A DNA stretch of 64,000 nucleotides from positions 1,178,001-1,242,000 of the forward strand of contig JAEILZ010000003.1 of assembly GCA_018873225.1 (NCBI GenBank), given 5' to 3'. The notes below the pieces were generated by a model, which did no database searches, had not been told where the DNA came from, and saw only the letters and a program-made list of their open reading frames with translations. Of this stretch, positions 22,583 to 34,535 are shown one piece after another (position 1 is the stretch's first letter; each line of letters begins with the position of its first letter). This DNA is from [Phialemoniopsis] sp. UDSM-2020 (taxonomy: Eukaryota > Ascomycota > Sordariomycetes > Thyridiales > Thyridiaceae). A program made the position numbers and the translations under genes.

Positions 22583-23628
22583 CTAGAGTCTGAGAAGAGG
22601 TATTGACCATGGGAGAATCGACCGACGCCGAGAAAAACAGTTACAGCGTCCTAACTCCGGTGTTTTAAAAGAGAGCAAAGCACCGGAGCCCTCATCTGTC
22701 CGAAAAGCCTCACGGCCTGGCCATGTGGGTTTTCCGGGATGAGGGGCCTGTCCGGCCGCCCCCAAGGCATTCTGTGTGTTTCGACGATCCAACAACACAC
22801 CCCTGTCGATGCCCCAGAGATGGTGGTCTTGGCAGTGATCAATCAAGCTTACCGAGCAGAAGAAGCCCTTCTAGCCCACGACCGGAAATATGACTGCATG
22901 GTGGTCTCGAAAATGTGCTGGCTTATTTAGCCGTCAGCAACGACATCATCGTCCAGCACACCCAGTGTAAAAGGACCTTGAGACTGCTGGGATTAGGAGA
23001 AAACTAGTGCGACGGGCCGATGCCTTGCCAAGGGAAAGCTTCTTTGCTTTTCCCTTGCCCTAGAATTATGTACACATGCCAGGCTCCCCGGTTGCAGAAA
23101 GACCCAGATAAAGCTGTTTCTTTCTCCATAATCTGGTATTTAGGGATGTAACGCCCCAATATGAGCCCCCAGGCTGACTTCTATTGCGCTGGATCGTGAG
23201 GCGAACGCACCCCGCATATCGTGATCCCGCCTTTCTGCACTCATGCCAAAGCTCACGAGACCACCATGAGGACGTTCTTCCAGCCATTGGAGTGGCTTTT
23301 GCTGCAAAAATTTCTTGACGATCATTTCAGGTACACTTTCTTCCCGCAATACGAAGCCTGAGAAGCGTCGCAAGAGGCAAATGGCCTATGACACCTCGCT
23401 AGTTGCTTAGGGTGAGACAGCGCGGACAGCTGGGTTGGGGTAGTTGAGCACATTGATCAGATAAGCTCAGATGTGGTGGGGATTACATCATTTCCAGCCT
23501 TGGATGCGTAACGATACCATAGCATTTCATTTGAAACAAAATTTCTATGAATTCATTTCTACACCTGAAAGGAGAAGATTGACACCGTGAAAGAATTGAG
23601 AAACGTCAAATATCATTTCCAAAGAAGC
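22583..23628. other. 5' exon region of CorA-like gene plus divergent promoter
   Basis: The unresolved start of the CorA-like gene must lie here. One candidate on the minus strand is an ATG near 22899 (MQSYFRSWARR) followed by a GTAAGC donor at about 22852. The rest is the promoter of the divergent dehydrogenase. From about 22980 to 23140 it is AT-richer and without coding signal. Confidence 0.45.
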
Positions 23629-24512
23629 ATGGGGTCATCTCTTATTGTCGGAGCCACCAGAGGCCTCGGCGCTTCACTCGCCAGGTTGTATGCCACGAAG
23701 CAGGAGGAGGTGTATGGTACAACACGATCGGCGGCGAATCCGGATGACTTTCCTGAGAATATCAAATGGCTGAAGAACATCGATCTCATGAAGTCAGATG
23801 CTGCCGATAAGCTGGTTGATCAACTCAAGGGCGCAGAAACACTGAAAACTGTGGTAAGCATGCCGAGTGTCTCTTCCTACATGCCGATCCTTGACGATGT
23901 ACATAGATCATTACTGCAGGCTTCTTTCACACAGAAGACTTGAGCCTCAAGAAGGGACCAAATTGGGATGACGAGATCCGCATGTACACGACGAGTTCCA
24001 TCGCACCCGTCTTCATCGTGCATCGTCTCCTCCACGCCGGTTTGCTTGGGTCTGGATCCAAAATCGTTTTTGTCTCTTCGGAGTCTGGAAGCATTACTCT
24101 ACGACACGAGGTCGAAGGCGGCGGCAACTACGCACACCATGCCAGCAAAGCCGCCCTGAACATGACTGCAAAGCTGCTCAGTATGGACCTCAAGGACAAT
24201 GGGATCATCGTCTCCACCGTTCATCCTGGCTTCATGAGGACGGAAATGACCAAGGGCGTGGGCTTTGACAAGTACTGGGACAAAGGAGGCGGTAGGTCTC
24301 AACGCATAGTATGAACATGTGTCGGCGAAGAGCTAACGACCAGTGCAGCTGTGACACCTGATGATGCGGCTCAGAGCCTCAGGGACTGGATCGCAGACCT
24401 CGATATGACCAAGACCGGTCAGTATTGGGCACCGAGAGGCGCAGCGGATATCGGTACTGCAGAGGCGGTCTTGGGGAAGAACCTGCCCACACCCCTGCAG
24501 CTTCCTTGGTGA
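23629..24512 (+). CDS. short-chain dehydrogenase/reductase with His in place of catalytic Tyr
   Basis: Exons 23629-23853, 23907-24291 and 24349-24512 give 257 aa, the usual SDR length. The N-terminus has the dinucleotide-binding motif SLIVGATRGLGASLARLY (G-x3-G-x-G), then an NxAG-like site altered to ITAGFF, the Ser in VFVSSESGS, and the active-site helix region GGGNYAHHASKAALNM. In a canonical SDR the residues before ASK are Tyr-x; here they are His-His (codons CAC CAT), with a Tyr two positions further upstream. The post-active-site VHPGFMRTEM is typical. I chose the ATG at 23629 because the preceding frame has no Met and the Rossmann strand starts right after it. The substrate is unknown. 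It is convergent with the PAQR gene, 108 bases apart. Confidence 0.88.
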
Positions 24513-24620
24513 GGTGCATGTGCTAGGTTTCTCGAGACTGACAAAACCGTGATGGCGGCACTCACCACTTCTTGTCGTACGTCCAGACCAGTACGTTTCT
24601 CGGCATCTCTGGAACCTAGA

Positions 24621-25768
24621 TCATCTAGCTTGGAGTGTGAGATTCGGACACCGAGGGTTGTTGTAATTCCAGTCAAAGGCAGAGATAATTCCACCTAAAT
24701 GCGTGACAGCGGACAACACCACAAAGCAGTGAAAGATCTGGTGCGATGCTCCCCAGATATCGAACCGTCCAGGCCACCAAGATTCTGGGAAATGCGTCTA
24801 AACCAGTCAGTCTTGGGCAAGTGGAGGGGGATGTTCACCTTACAACGAAGTGAAGAACACCGATGAGTACCAGTGCCCCCTCTAGGTAGTAATATTGAAG
24901 TCCGGCTTGTCTATCGAGTTGGTCATATGGAAAGATGACGGCAGCATGGATGATTGGGGCAAAGGCAGAGAGGCTCGTAGCCACAAAGCTAAATACCCGG
25001 ATAGACATCCATTTGCGAGCCTGGAGCTTAGGGTTCAGAACAACAAATGCACTGAGCAACGACAATGCTCCAATCTGGATGTCAGGGTGAGCGTAAGTTC
25101 CTGATATGTGCTCGCCCAACGACCACCTACCATTGACCAATACAGTATTTGTAGGCCAGGCTCACAGTAGAATTCAATATAAATCCCCGAGACAAACGAA
25201 CCCAGTATCTGGAATATGATAGCGACGTAGTCAACCTGAACCCAGAGAGCGTGGTAGTGCTCGGAATGACACTGGAGAGTGTGGTATAGGGCAGAGATCG
25301 TGAAACTAAACACCGAAGTAGAGAGGTACGTGACAATGATCAGGCGATCCTGCCATACAGCACCTGGGTAACGAGCATCAAAGTACCAAGGGACGAGAGA
25401 GGCCAGACCGAGCGCTGCGATGGCAGGGATAAGGTGGGAGAAGATATTGACGGTCTCGTTGTGCAGGTAGGTGAGACTCAAGAAGCAAAAGCCAACCGAA
25501 TGCTTGACCGGCCGATAGCCGGAGAGAATCAAGGGCTCTGAGTACCATGAAGGCACCTCCTTGTTAAAAGAAGTCTGTTGTCATTTGGCGTAGTCGGCGG
25601 TCCTATCACGTCTCCGTTGCGTCCGAGACAGGCATCGGACGCGGCCGGAAGAGCGCCGGCCTGCTCGCGTCTCCTGATGGTTGACATTCTCCTTCCGCCC
25701 CGACTTGCAATTGAGCTCAACTGCGAGTATCGATGGGTTTCATCATCATATTTGGGTTTAATCTGCAT
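24621..25768 (-). CDS. PAQR/haemolysin-III family receptor-like protein
   Basis: Minus-strand exons 25768-25610, 25559-25131, 25074-24844 and 24797-24621 give 331 aa. The last three junctions are secure. The first intron (50 nt, GTGATA...AACAAG, with an ATGAC branch site) is my best fit, and the start could also be the in-frame Met at 25687. Seven hydrophobic segments follow LILSGYRPVKHS. The zinc-site features of adiponectin-receptor relatives are present: SALYHTLQCHS in the early part, and ASHQIFHCFVVLSAVTH near the end, with the HxxxH pair. Yeast relatives (Izh proteins) act in zinc and sterol homeostasis; human ones are ceramidase-like receptors. The role here is inference from the family. 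Confidence 0.85.
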
Positions 25769-28700
25769 ACCAGCACCGATAACGTGGTTTGGGCATCAGT
25801 TACCTCTACACGTGCTAGTTTTTATGGTGATTAGATGCCCGTGGGGCCGGCCACGCCATACGCGCTCAGACATCCTCTCTATACCGTGAACACGGCATGT
25901 AGTTGTCTACCACAGGCTTTCTATCTCGTCTAAAAGACCAGTCTCTCCTGAATGCATCACCTGACAATGTGTCATATAATGTGAAGTTTCAAGAACATGG
26001 AAGAATGCCCAGTGCAGAGATCAACGGCTTTGGAGTTTGAGCGACAATAGCTTGTCAACAGTTATTAAATGGAGGTCTAGGTCTGTATGAAACCTTGTTG
26101 CTACTCGGTTGTTGAGCTTGAATGGGCTCTCCTAATCTGGAGGCAAAGGCATGAACCCTGTCCGGATTTAGACAGAGCTAGCTTCTCCGTTCACTGCATG
26201 TGAAGGAGATCCACCGGGCCACAATTTTTACAGACCGCCTCTGCTCCAACCCTTCTGGCTTGAGAAAGCTTCATTAGGATCTTCCTGCCTGCCCATCATG
26301 CTCTCTGCATGTACATTATGTGCTATGTGCGTCACTCCTTTTCTGTCTACTGCCCAACACCATGACAGTCCATACGGAGTACGTCGTCAGACCGAGAACA
26401 GCCTGCACACGGTCCAAAGATATTCCCGGTTGGTGCCGAACGAGGGACAGTGGTTTTCGAGAATGGGTTGGAGGGGTTGTCCTGCAATGCCTCCACCTGC
26501 TGCACCTTTTCGTCGGGTCTAGCGGGGGTGGCTGTGGGCGGTCTCAGGGGTTGGCCAGAGGGCGATTGGTGGATGACCCCTTTCAGACATCCCGAGCGCA
26601 CAGCTAGCGAGGATCGGGAAGAGGGCGTACCGGGGAGGATGGAGCTACAATTATGCGACTGTCCCGCGTGCAGACAGCCGAGCCCATGGTGATCGCCTCT
26701 GGACACGAGGTTTTGGCAGGTGGTTAATCACTAATAATTGCTGCTCTGGACCGGCGGTGTCGCTTCGAGGCCACCTTCAACTTAGCCGACTGCCACGATG
26801 TATGGCAAAGAGTAAGGTACTTGCGGTGCATACTCCGGGCACATCCAGTAGGTAGGCTGCCCTTGAAGAAATATTGTCCTTGAATGTTCCAAGGTCGAGC
26901 TCACTCTCCAAGAATTTGAGGGGGGAGGACAGACTGTTTTAGCTCAAGTACGTGCAGTAGGCACACAAGTACCAATCCGTATTGCCAGAGGTGTGTGATG
27001 TCTGGTGTGGCGATCCTTGGTCCCAGCCCTGGCTAGCTGCGAGGCTACTGTCATGGACATGGTTCAGAAAGTTCTCGACATTGGGAGCTCATGGCCTCAT
27101 TGCGATTCACTACATCAGTAAGAAGGTAGCAAGAACATTGGTCAGGCGAACAAGTGTCCTATCCTCTTGATCATATCGTGAGACCAAGACTGAATGACGA
27201 ATGCAGGTATGAGATGCGAGACATGGCTGGAATTCTCGGCCTTGGGTTTATTACGGATACGTAGCGTGGCTCAGCGGTAGCAGCGGGGCGACCAAAGGAG
27301 TAAGGTCTAGATGTCTGCCCCAAGAGACGACACGAGTTGCTGTTGCTTTTAGAGGCCAAATAGCGGCGCCCACCTGCATTTCCGTTCTCCTCCTCCCCCC
27401 TTGAATGCCTCCCTTTGCCGACATCCTTCTTCCCTCTCTGCTGCCACTCAACCCAGTTCGCCTTGGCTTTCATTCACCACGCCTCCAACATTAACGACGA
27501 ATGTTGCAAACGGCGACGTTGAACAGGACGGACCCGGTAGCCAGGCTCATCAGTAATAGAGTTCGACGGTCGCTCGAACTTGGACCCGCCGTCGAACGGT
27601 AGGACTGGACCCTGGACTTTTCCGCGTATTACGTCGCCGGGCACCGCCCGCCCGCAGCCATAGTTACCGTTCTCCCGCTACAATTCGGCCAGTTCCTGCG
27701 CTAAATCCCCGCGAAAACCGCAGCAACTGAACCCTGAAAAAATCCCAAGAACTGGGTCTCGACAGCTTCCGGCACACGGCACTGGTGCTTTCCTTTCCAA
27801 GTTTCTTTTGCACCATCAATCGACGATTCTTGCAGGCACGAAGCCACCCGATTTCGGAAAGGAAAAGGATACAGACAGACAGGATCCTTTCCAGTCTCCC
27901 CATTCCAGCTTCGCATCAAATACGGATTCATTCACTTTCTACCGCAGCAGATTGATTCCTAAATAAAGCAGCCATTCAACAACCGCACTCCCCGTCCAGC
28001 TCCTCGCTACCTATGCATTCATAGCCGCCGCATTTGGACCAAACAAATCACGACGACTAGATTGCTCGACCACACCGTGCTGCATATCAGGGTGGCACCA
28101 AGGACCAGAGACGTCACCGCCCCTCTCTTCTGCTTGTTTTCGTCGATTCGAGACATCCGTACCTGAAAGCAGCAAGCAAACCCCCCGGGGAAGTGCAGCC
28201 TTTGCCACACACGATACGAGTGTGCGTGCGCACCTGTTCAGAGAGCATCTCGATTCTAAAGACACTGCCGCAGAGCTCGCAACTGGTAGCTGCAAAGGAT
28301 CGCTTCATTTTCCTCTTGCAGCACGTTCGATACCTTTTCCTGCGCTTGTTCGCCTAGTTTGCTGCGTCATCGCAACTTTTGTGTGTGGTGTTCGATTTGT
28401 TGCGATCCGCAGGTCATTACCGGTAGTTGAATCAGCCAAAGCCACCAGTCAGATCCAGCTCGTGATCTGGCTACTCAGCCTTAAACCGACATCGATTCCC
28501 ACCTCGCATTTGCCTGGCGCAGTCGTTACATAGCAACCTTCATTCTCGGACATTCCTGGCATTTTCACCCCTTTATTGATTGCCCACGCGCCGAGACGTT
28601 TGCCAAATCCGTGCCAGATCCACTCTGCACGCGCCTGTGTCTGCTCCTCACTTGGAAGGGTTGGCCACTTTTTTGCTGGCTATGGTATGACGCTAGGCCC

Positions 28701-28830
28701 CTGTCAACGGAATCCATTCGCTCCTCCCAGGGAGATATTTCGAGTCGACAAAAACAGGAGGGCGACACAGAATTATTATACTTCGTGGACGAGCAGCGGG
28801 ACCGCATAACCCTGCATACAATCGCCCATC
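25769..28830. other. long intergenic region, promoter and leader of PAL1
   Basis: About 3 kb between divergent genes. No open frame has protein character on either strand. From about 27650 to 28830 the plus strand is C/T-rich, consistent with a long PAL1 leader. A perfect 9-base inverted repeat sits at 27561-27597. A tRNA box-A-like string at 27266 has no matching box B. Confidence 0.55.
27561..27597. repeat. 9-bp perfect inverted repeat
   Basis: GTTCGACGG at 27561-27569 is mirrored by CCGTCGAAC at 27589-27597 with a 19-base spacer. The spacer contains another TCGAAC. It could be a transcription-factor site array or a hairpin; no function assigned. Confidence 0.5.
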
Positions 28831-30844
28831 ATGTCGGCCATTCAAGCAGACCAGTCGGGTAAGTGGACGGGGAGCACCAGCGATGACGATTTGATTGTTT
28901 TAAGCGACCGCCATGCCGCCAATCTTGCCATTTCCCAGTTTTGACCCCTTATCAACACCAAGTATTTGCTAGGGGTGCCGCAAGCCGCGTCGCGCTTCTC
29001 TGGCAAGGGGGGGGGGTTGTTGGTCGGTCCACTTAACCGTCGAGCCTGCTGTGTCATGTAGAAGAGATTGTTGTTTCATATCGCTTTCTCAGTCGTCATC
29101 TGCACGTATCCTGCTTTTGTTTGACAGACCGCTGACCTTTTCCTCCGTTCCCTGTTATAGGCCAACAACGATCCTCGAGCCTGTCGATCAATCTCTCCTC
29201 CAACAACCCCTTTCGCAACCGCGCCGCATCCCCCTCTGGCCCCCTTAGCCCAGCCTCTCCCTTTGATGACCCTCCTGCTCGCCCAGTCTCCCGCAACCCA
29301 TTTCTCGATCCAGGAAACAACCCAGCTCCAGCATCAGGATTCCCAGACACAATGGAAGACAAGTCAGGCAAGGCCTCTCCGACGGCCGAAGAGATCTTTG
29401 TACGACCACCCCTTCATTTCCTTGACAATCTGCCCTGTTAGCCACGTGCGAGCGAGGACGCGCATCGGCGGTCGCTCGTGCGAGGCAGCATCTGCTCGAA
29501 GACCTGACTGACATGCCACTTGATTAGGGCTCTCTCACACTAGATGACAAGAAACCTACCCCTCCACCAGAGGGCAGAGGACGGGGTCCTCCCCGTGGCC
29601 GGCCAGGTCCTCCGCGAGGAGAGAACATGCCGCCCCCTGGTCGCCGTGGACCACCAAACCACCGACCCACGAGGTCTCAGGAGGAAGCTCTGCGTGCACG
29701 ACGGCCCCAAGGCGAAGGAAAGTTGATCGACACATCGTCCCCGCCTAAGAGGATGGAGAGGCGTCCCCGCCGAAACTCAGAGTCGTCGGTCATCGGCAAC
29801 GAGAAGCCTCTTACAGACGAGGAAAAGAAAGCACGCGAGCAGAGACGTCGCGAGCGGGAACGCCGTCATCGCGAGGGCAAGGACAAGCCCAAGGGCCCCA
29901 ATAAGAGGATGGACATCATCGATCAGCTTGATGCCACAAGCATCTTTGGCACTGGAGGTAGGACGTACTTCTCTTTAGGCGTGTACTTTCGCCGGGCTAA
30001 CTATTTCATAGTCTTCCATCACGATGGCCCCTTTGATGCGCTTAACCCGCACCGCAATCGCAAGGGTAGCCGGAGGGCTCCGATGCAAGCTTTCCCCAAG
30101 GACTCTCTGAACAACGTCATCGGCGGCTCCGGCCCCCTCAACAAACGGCCTGATCACGCTACCTTCATGGGACGTGCCGATGAGGAGGCATTCAAGGAGT
30201 TTTCCAAGGGTGACAAGCTCGGCTCGTCGAGTGGCATGCCGCCCGTCTTTGATCCTCTCAGCCGAGGCTCAATCCTGCACGGTGACGAGTCCATGGGCCT
30301 TGGAACATCCACCTTCCTCGAGGGAACGCCCGCCGCCAGGACTGTGATTCAGCGACGTGAAGCCGAGAAAGCTGCCGACACTGTGGATGGAGGTCTTCAG
30401 CGCAAGAAGTCGCTTGCCCAGCGCATCCGGAACATCAACCGGGGCCCACGCGAGTTCCAGCCGTCTGGTCGCATGACGAACCCTGAGAGCGCTTATGCTG
30501 CTCGTCGATCCCCGCCTGCTGACATGCCTATGCCGGGTGGCTCAACTAGCGCACAGCCCTCGGAACGTAACCCGTTCTTCGAGGAATTTGACAGCAAGAA
30601 AGGCGAGGACGTGATCACCGTTCGCAGAACCGACACTGGCGGAAAGATCAGATCCCCCACGAGCCCACCTCCTATGGGCGCAAGCCTTGAGCGACGGGCT
30701 ACGACTGATGCTACTCAGGCTCTGGACAACGCGCAACCCAAGCAGGGAGGGGGCCTACTCGCCCGTGTCAAGAGTCTGAAGGGCGGCCGGCGCGCACGAG
30801 GGCCGTCGGACGCTGCTCCGCCACCGATGAGTCGAGAGGCTTAG
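28831..30844 (+). CDS. PAL1: PAL1 family cell-morphology / endocytic protein
   Basis: Exons 28831-28858, 29161-29399, 29528-29957 and 30012-30844 give 509 aa. Introns are 302, 128 and 54 nt. Pal1 is a cortical protein needed for normal cylindrical cell shape in fission yeast and an early endocytic-coat component in budding yeast. The hallmark Pal1 motif VFHHDGPFDALNPHRNR starts right after intron 3. NPF tripeptides occur at NNPFRNR, SRNPFLD and ERNPFFEEF; NPF motifs bind EH domains such as that of Ede1. A Lys/Arg/Glu-rich coiled-coil-like stretch (EEKKAREQRRRERERRHREG) precedes the core. The 54-nt intron has no stop and so reads as a false 18-residue insert. The first coding exon is only 28 nt. 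Confidence 0.92.
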
Positions 30845-31765
30845 AGATCCCCACTTGCAGGAGTGGTCACTTATGTCTAGATCGACAATAGAAGGAGCAT
30901 ATTGAGGGCTAACGAATGATGGCCGACGTCCACTGTCAGACCTTGACTTTCGTACAGGGCATTTTGGAACGGTTTCGCGTTGCTCTGCCATGCTATCACA
31001 TAATCTTAGAGCCGCACCAAGCTTCAGAAGGGATCATCCCTTCGCGATTTTGGAGGCACAGCCTGGCTGTCTATTGGCAGGTCGCCAGGTCAGAGGTGGA
31101 AGTTGGAGGAAGAAGGTGCTGAACTTCTTTTGGGTCTGCCAGTGCAGCTCACGGATGGTCATCTTGACCGGTCCGGCATTTCCAGGTCGATTGTTTGATC
31201 GTACCTAAACAAATATCAGGGATACCCAACCAAAGGGTTCAAAAACACGTACGACTTTCCTTTCTGATTATGGCAAAGGGTCCAAACCACCTTGATTGTG
31301 GTTAGAATCAAGGGGCTTCATCAGTAGTTGCAGTTCTTCAGAGGTAGTGGTCTTCCTTAGGCAGATTGACTGGAGCACAGATAATGATATCATTCAAACT
31401 TCATCATAATGGATCAATCTACATATTCAGACGCGCTTTTATATGACAACTTTCTGGAGGTTGCGGCGTGAGACGTTGACTTGATGACTAAGATGGAATT
31501 GCTTGAAATCGACGGATCGCGACTCACCGATGTGGAATTGGATTTGCCTACCCTAATTGTGCTAGAATTGTAAAGCTACTCCCAAGGGCCTTGCAGTCGA
31601 ACAACCACATAATGGCAATCACACCTTTCGAGAGTTTAGAGGTCATTCGGGAGCCAAGCGTCCGTTTGCGATGATCTCCAATCCTGCGACATCTAAGCCG
31701 CCCATTGCCAGAGTAGACAAGCCCAGCCTTTCACTCCGCCCTCCGCCTGATTCAAGTCTGCCACC
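30845..31765. other. intergenic
   Basis: About 920 bases between two plus-strand genes. AT-richer in its middle (31200-31560). No gene or clear element was seen; the start context ccaccATGg at its right end marks the next gene. Confidence 0.55.
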
Positions 31766-33311
31766 ATGGCTGAGGGCAGCCCCACGCTCTCACAGCTCAG
31801 CGCAGACTTTCCACTCGAGCCGGTGACAGGCAAAACCCTGTTTCTTCAAGACCGCACCCGCAAGAACCGCCTCCACAGGCTCGGCAGGTGCCGCACCGGG
31901 TGCGCCGAGCTGGATGAGGAGGTCCTCCTCGGCGGATTCGAGCGCGGGAGTATCGTCGGAATCAGTACTGAGGAGGAGGATGTGGGTATTTTGGTAAGTC
32001 ATCCGGCCCTTCGTGAGTTGTTTTCAAAGTGACTGACGGGGGACATAGCTCGGGCTGCAGACTGTCGCGCACCTGCTCGCCAGCGCAGTTGGAGGTGGAG
32101 GTCAAGGGGGAAAGACGGAGAGGCAGCCGCGCGCGATGATTGTGACGACGTTGGCATTGAGTGATTTTGCGCCGCTGCTGAGGGATGTGGTCCGGACCCA
32201 GGTCCGGCTTGCGCGGGGCAAAGCTGGCATGAGCGGCGATGAAGCGGCGATGGTACGCACTTGTTTGGAAAGGGTTTCCATCTCCAGGGTCTTCGACTTT
32301 GAAGGGCTTTGGGAAGTGCTTGGAGAGCTGGATCTTGCTACTCCTGCTACAGCTACACCACCGGTATCGCAGACCAAGCAAACAGATGAAGAGGCGGGCC
32401 CAGCTCAGCTCGATGCCACTTCCGAAGAGACCCCAGAGCAAGCATCTATGGAGATTGGCGACAGTGAGGACGAAGGAGGTCTATCAAGCCCAGAATCTTC
32501 ACCAAAAATCCCAGAAGCAAATCCGGACAAAGTCAACGATGAGCCTGTGCAGCAGAGCAGCGCAGGGCTTCCAGACATCATCCTCGTCACGCACATGTCC
32601 ATCATCCTATCCACCCTCTTCACCCGCCGCGAGAAGGACACGGCGCACACCATGCTCCAGCAGCTCTCCATCCACCTCCGCTACTTGACCCGCTCGACCG
32701 AGCACGACGGTCCCCTTGTCCTCATCGCCAACTCGACTACCTCGCCGTCTCCTGCGCCAGACCACAAGAGCCACCAGAACGAGGAAAGCGTGCGGAGACA
32801 GGACGACAACGCGGACGGAGCGCCGGCGACAGGCAAGCCGCTCGACCAGACCTTGCGGTCCATATTCAACCCGCCACCGCTAGCCGTCAGCGGCCTGCCG
32901 TACAGTCACGGCACGGCGCTGAGCCGCCGCAACAAACCTTCCTTCGGGCTGGTCTTCGCGCAGCTGCTCGACATGCATCTCCTCGCGACAAGGGTGCCGC
33001 ATTCGCGCGTAGACGCCGAGGCGTTGTTTCTCCCTCCCGAGGAGGCGGGCGGAGTGGGAGGTATCAGATATGCGTGGGCGGTGGAGGTGCTGATGGACGA
33101 GATCGGGGTGTGGGATCCGGAGGAGGCGAGGGAGGGCGGGAAGTGCAGGGTGAGCAGGGAGAGGAGGTGGGGTGCTGTTGATGTGCTTGGAGGCGGTGGG
33201 AGAGGGAGAGGCGGAGGAGAGGTCAGGATCGTGGATGCGTTTGAGAGGAAGGAGAGGGGCCCGGTTCAGGAGATTAGGACTACTGGTGGGTTTGGAGGGT
33301 TGAGGCTCTAA
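31766..33311 (+). CDS. Rad51/RecA-like paralogue with degenerate Walker A
   Basis: Exons 31766-31993 and 32049-33311 give 496 aa; the 55-nt intron is GTAAGT...TAG. Residues 41-80 carry the entry to a RecA/Rad51 core: CRTGCAELDEEVLLGGFERG fits the T-G-x2-x-L-D-x3-G-G-G signature preceding strand 1. The expected ATP-binding GxxxxGK[ST] is replaced by GISTEEEDVGIL, without Lys. Later LPDIILVTHMSII and GPLVLIANSTTS could be the Walker B and following strands. A long acidic, Ser/Pro-rich insert (about 160-230) separates them. Rad51 paralogues (Rad55-57, Shu-complex or XRCC2-like proteins) promote Rad51 filaments in recombination, and some do not hydrolyse ATP. Which paralogue this is cannot be settled by eye. 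The C-terminus is Gly/Arg-rich. Confidence 0.65.
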
Positions 33312-33801
33312 TTTCATTGAGATTGGCTATGATAAAGGGGTAACATCTGGGCTACTTTAAGCTGTTTAGCTTCTGCGATTGGGATCTGAGAGGGATTGGC
33401 TGGTGTTGTCGATATTTCAGGCATGCTTTTTACATGGCCTTTGGGTCCGAGATGTCATCTGGTACTCGTGTTTCAATACATATCCTCCAGTGGCACAGCA
33501 GGCCAGCGCTGCGAATAACTTTCAAATGTCCGTAACTAAACAGCGTGATGGCGACAAAGTGCGTTGTTAGTCGCTTGCGGTCTCGCTTTACTTTCTCCGC
33601 CGCAACCTTAGCCAGTAATGTCTTGGCTCAGACGTCGCTCGCATACAGCCGACACAAAAGGCAACCTCTAGTCCGAGTTTAATGTCTGTACTCAACGCCC
33701 TCCTTATAATATGATAGCTATGCAGCTTCGTCTCTTTGTGTACATTTCCCAAACCCTGGACCCGTCACATATCGCCAAGTACACAAGATAAGTGAAGAAG
33801 T
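33312..33801. other. intergenic
   Basis: 490 bases between two plus-strand genes; 3' UTR and promoter presumed. Nothing distinctive seen. Confidence 0.55.
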
Positions 33802-34535
33802 ATGGGTCCCCTGATCCTCACGCGCGCGACCGAGGCGGACCTCGCCGAGATCGCCGCCGTCGAGTACCGCTGCTTCTCGCCATTTGTGCGCGAGGTGTTT
33901 ATGGGCTGTCGGTCCGAGGCCGACCTGCCCCGCCTCGCCGACTGGTACGCCCGGCGCCTGCGCTCCGACCCGTTCGACGTGTGGGTCAAGGTCGTCGACG
34001 GCGCGACGGGCCGGCTCGTCGCCGCCAGCGAGTACAAGGTGTGCCCCAACGGGCCCGGGCCCGAAGACGAGCCGCCGGACTGGCTCGAGGGCGAGGCGCT
34101 CGAGAGGTCGCGGCGGGTGATGAGCTCGATCAACGCTGCGAGGAGGAGGGCGAATCCGGGGGGTTATGTCCGTATGTTTTTGTGTCCTGTTCTGAGGTTT
34201 ATTCGAGATGTGTGTGAACCTTGTGTTTGCTGATGACGAGAGCGTGTTGGGTAGAGCTGCATATCTGCTTCACTGACCCGGACCACAGGCGGAGGGGTGC
34301 CGGCGCGATGATGTTGAAATGGGGGTGCGATCTGGCGGATCTGCTGTACCTGCCGGGCTGGATAGAGGCGTCGCCCGAGGGCAACTACTTGTACAGAAGG
34401 TTTGGATTCTATGACTTCGAGACTGCGGCGGGGGATATGGCTGGAACGAACATGAGAAGGGATCCGAAGAGAGAGGCCATCCTGGGCGGCAAGGAGACAG
34501 AGGTTAAGGATGATCCGGCGCCGATAGCAATTTGA
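33802..34535 (+). CDS. GNAT-family N-acetyltransferase
   Basis: Exons 33802-34171 and 34255-34535 give 216 aa. The 83-nt intron (GTATGT...TAG) joins GGYV to QLHICF. The fold-defining acetyl-CoA-binding motif is TDPDHRRRGAGAMML, with RRRGAG matching [Q/R]-x-x-G-x-[G/A]; then come GWIEASPEGNYLYRRFGF, the usual strand 5 to helix 4 region in which a small domain moves against CoA. The N-terminus (ILTRATEADLAEIAAVEYRCF) is the typical GNAT opening. Fungal relatives of this length are small-molecule or unassigned acetyltransferases, so the acceptor is unknown. Exon 1 is far GC-richer than exon 2. Confidence 0.9.

Noticed and set aside
25561..25609. CAACAG acceptor at 25575 for the first PAQR intron
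   Set aside because: It needs a 35-nt intron; the AACAAG acceptor gives a 50-nt intron with the ATGAC branch site at normal distance. Not fully excluded.
27266..27280. tRNA box-A-like TGGCTCAGCGG
   Set aside because: No GGTTCGANNCC box B within 30-90 bases downstream.
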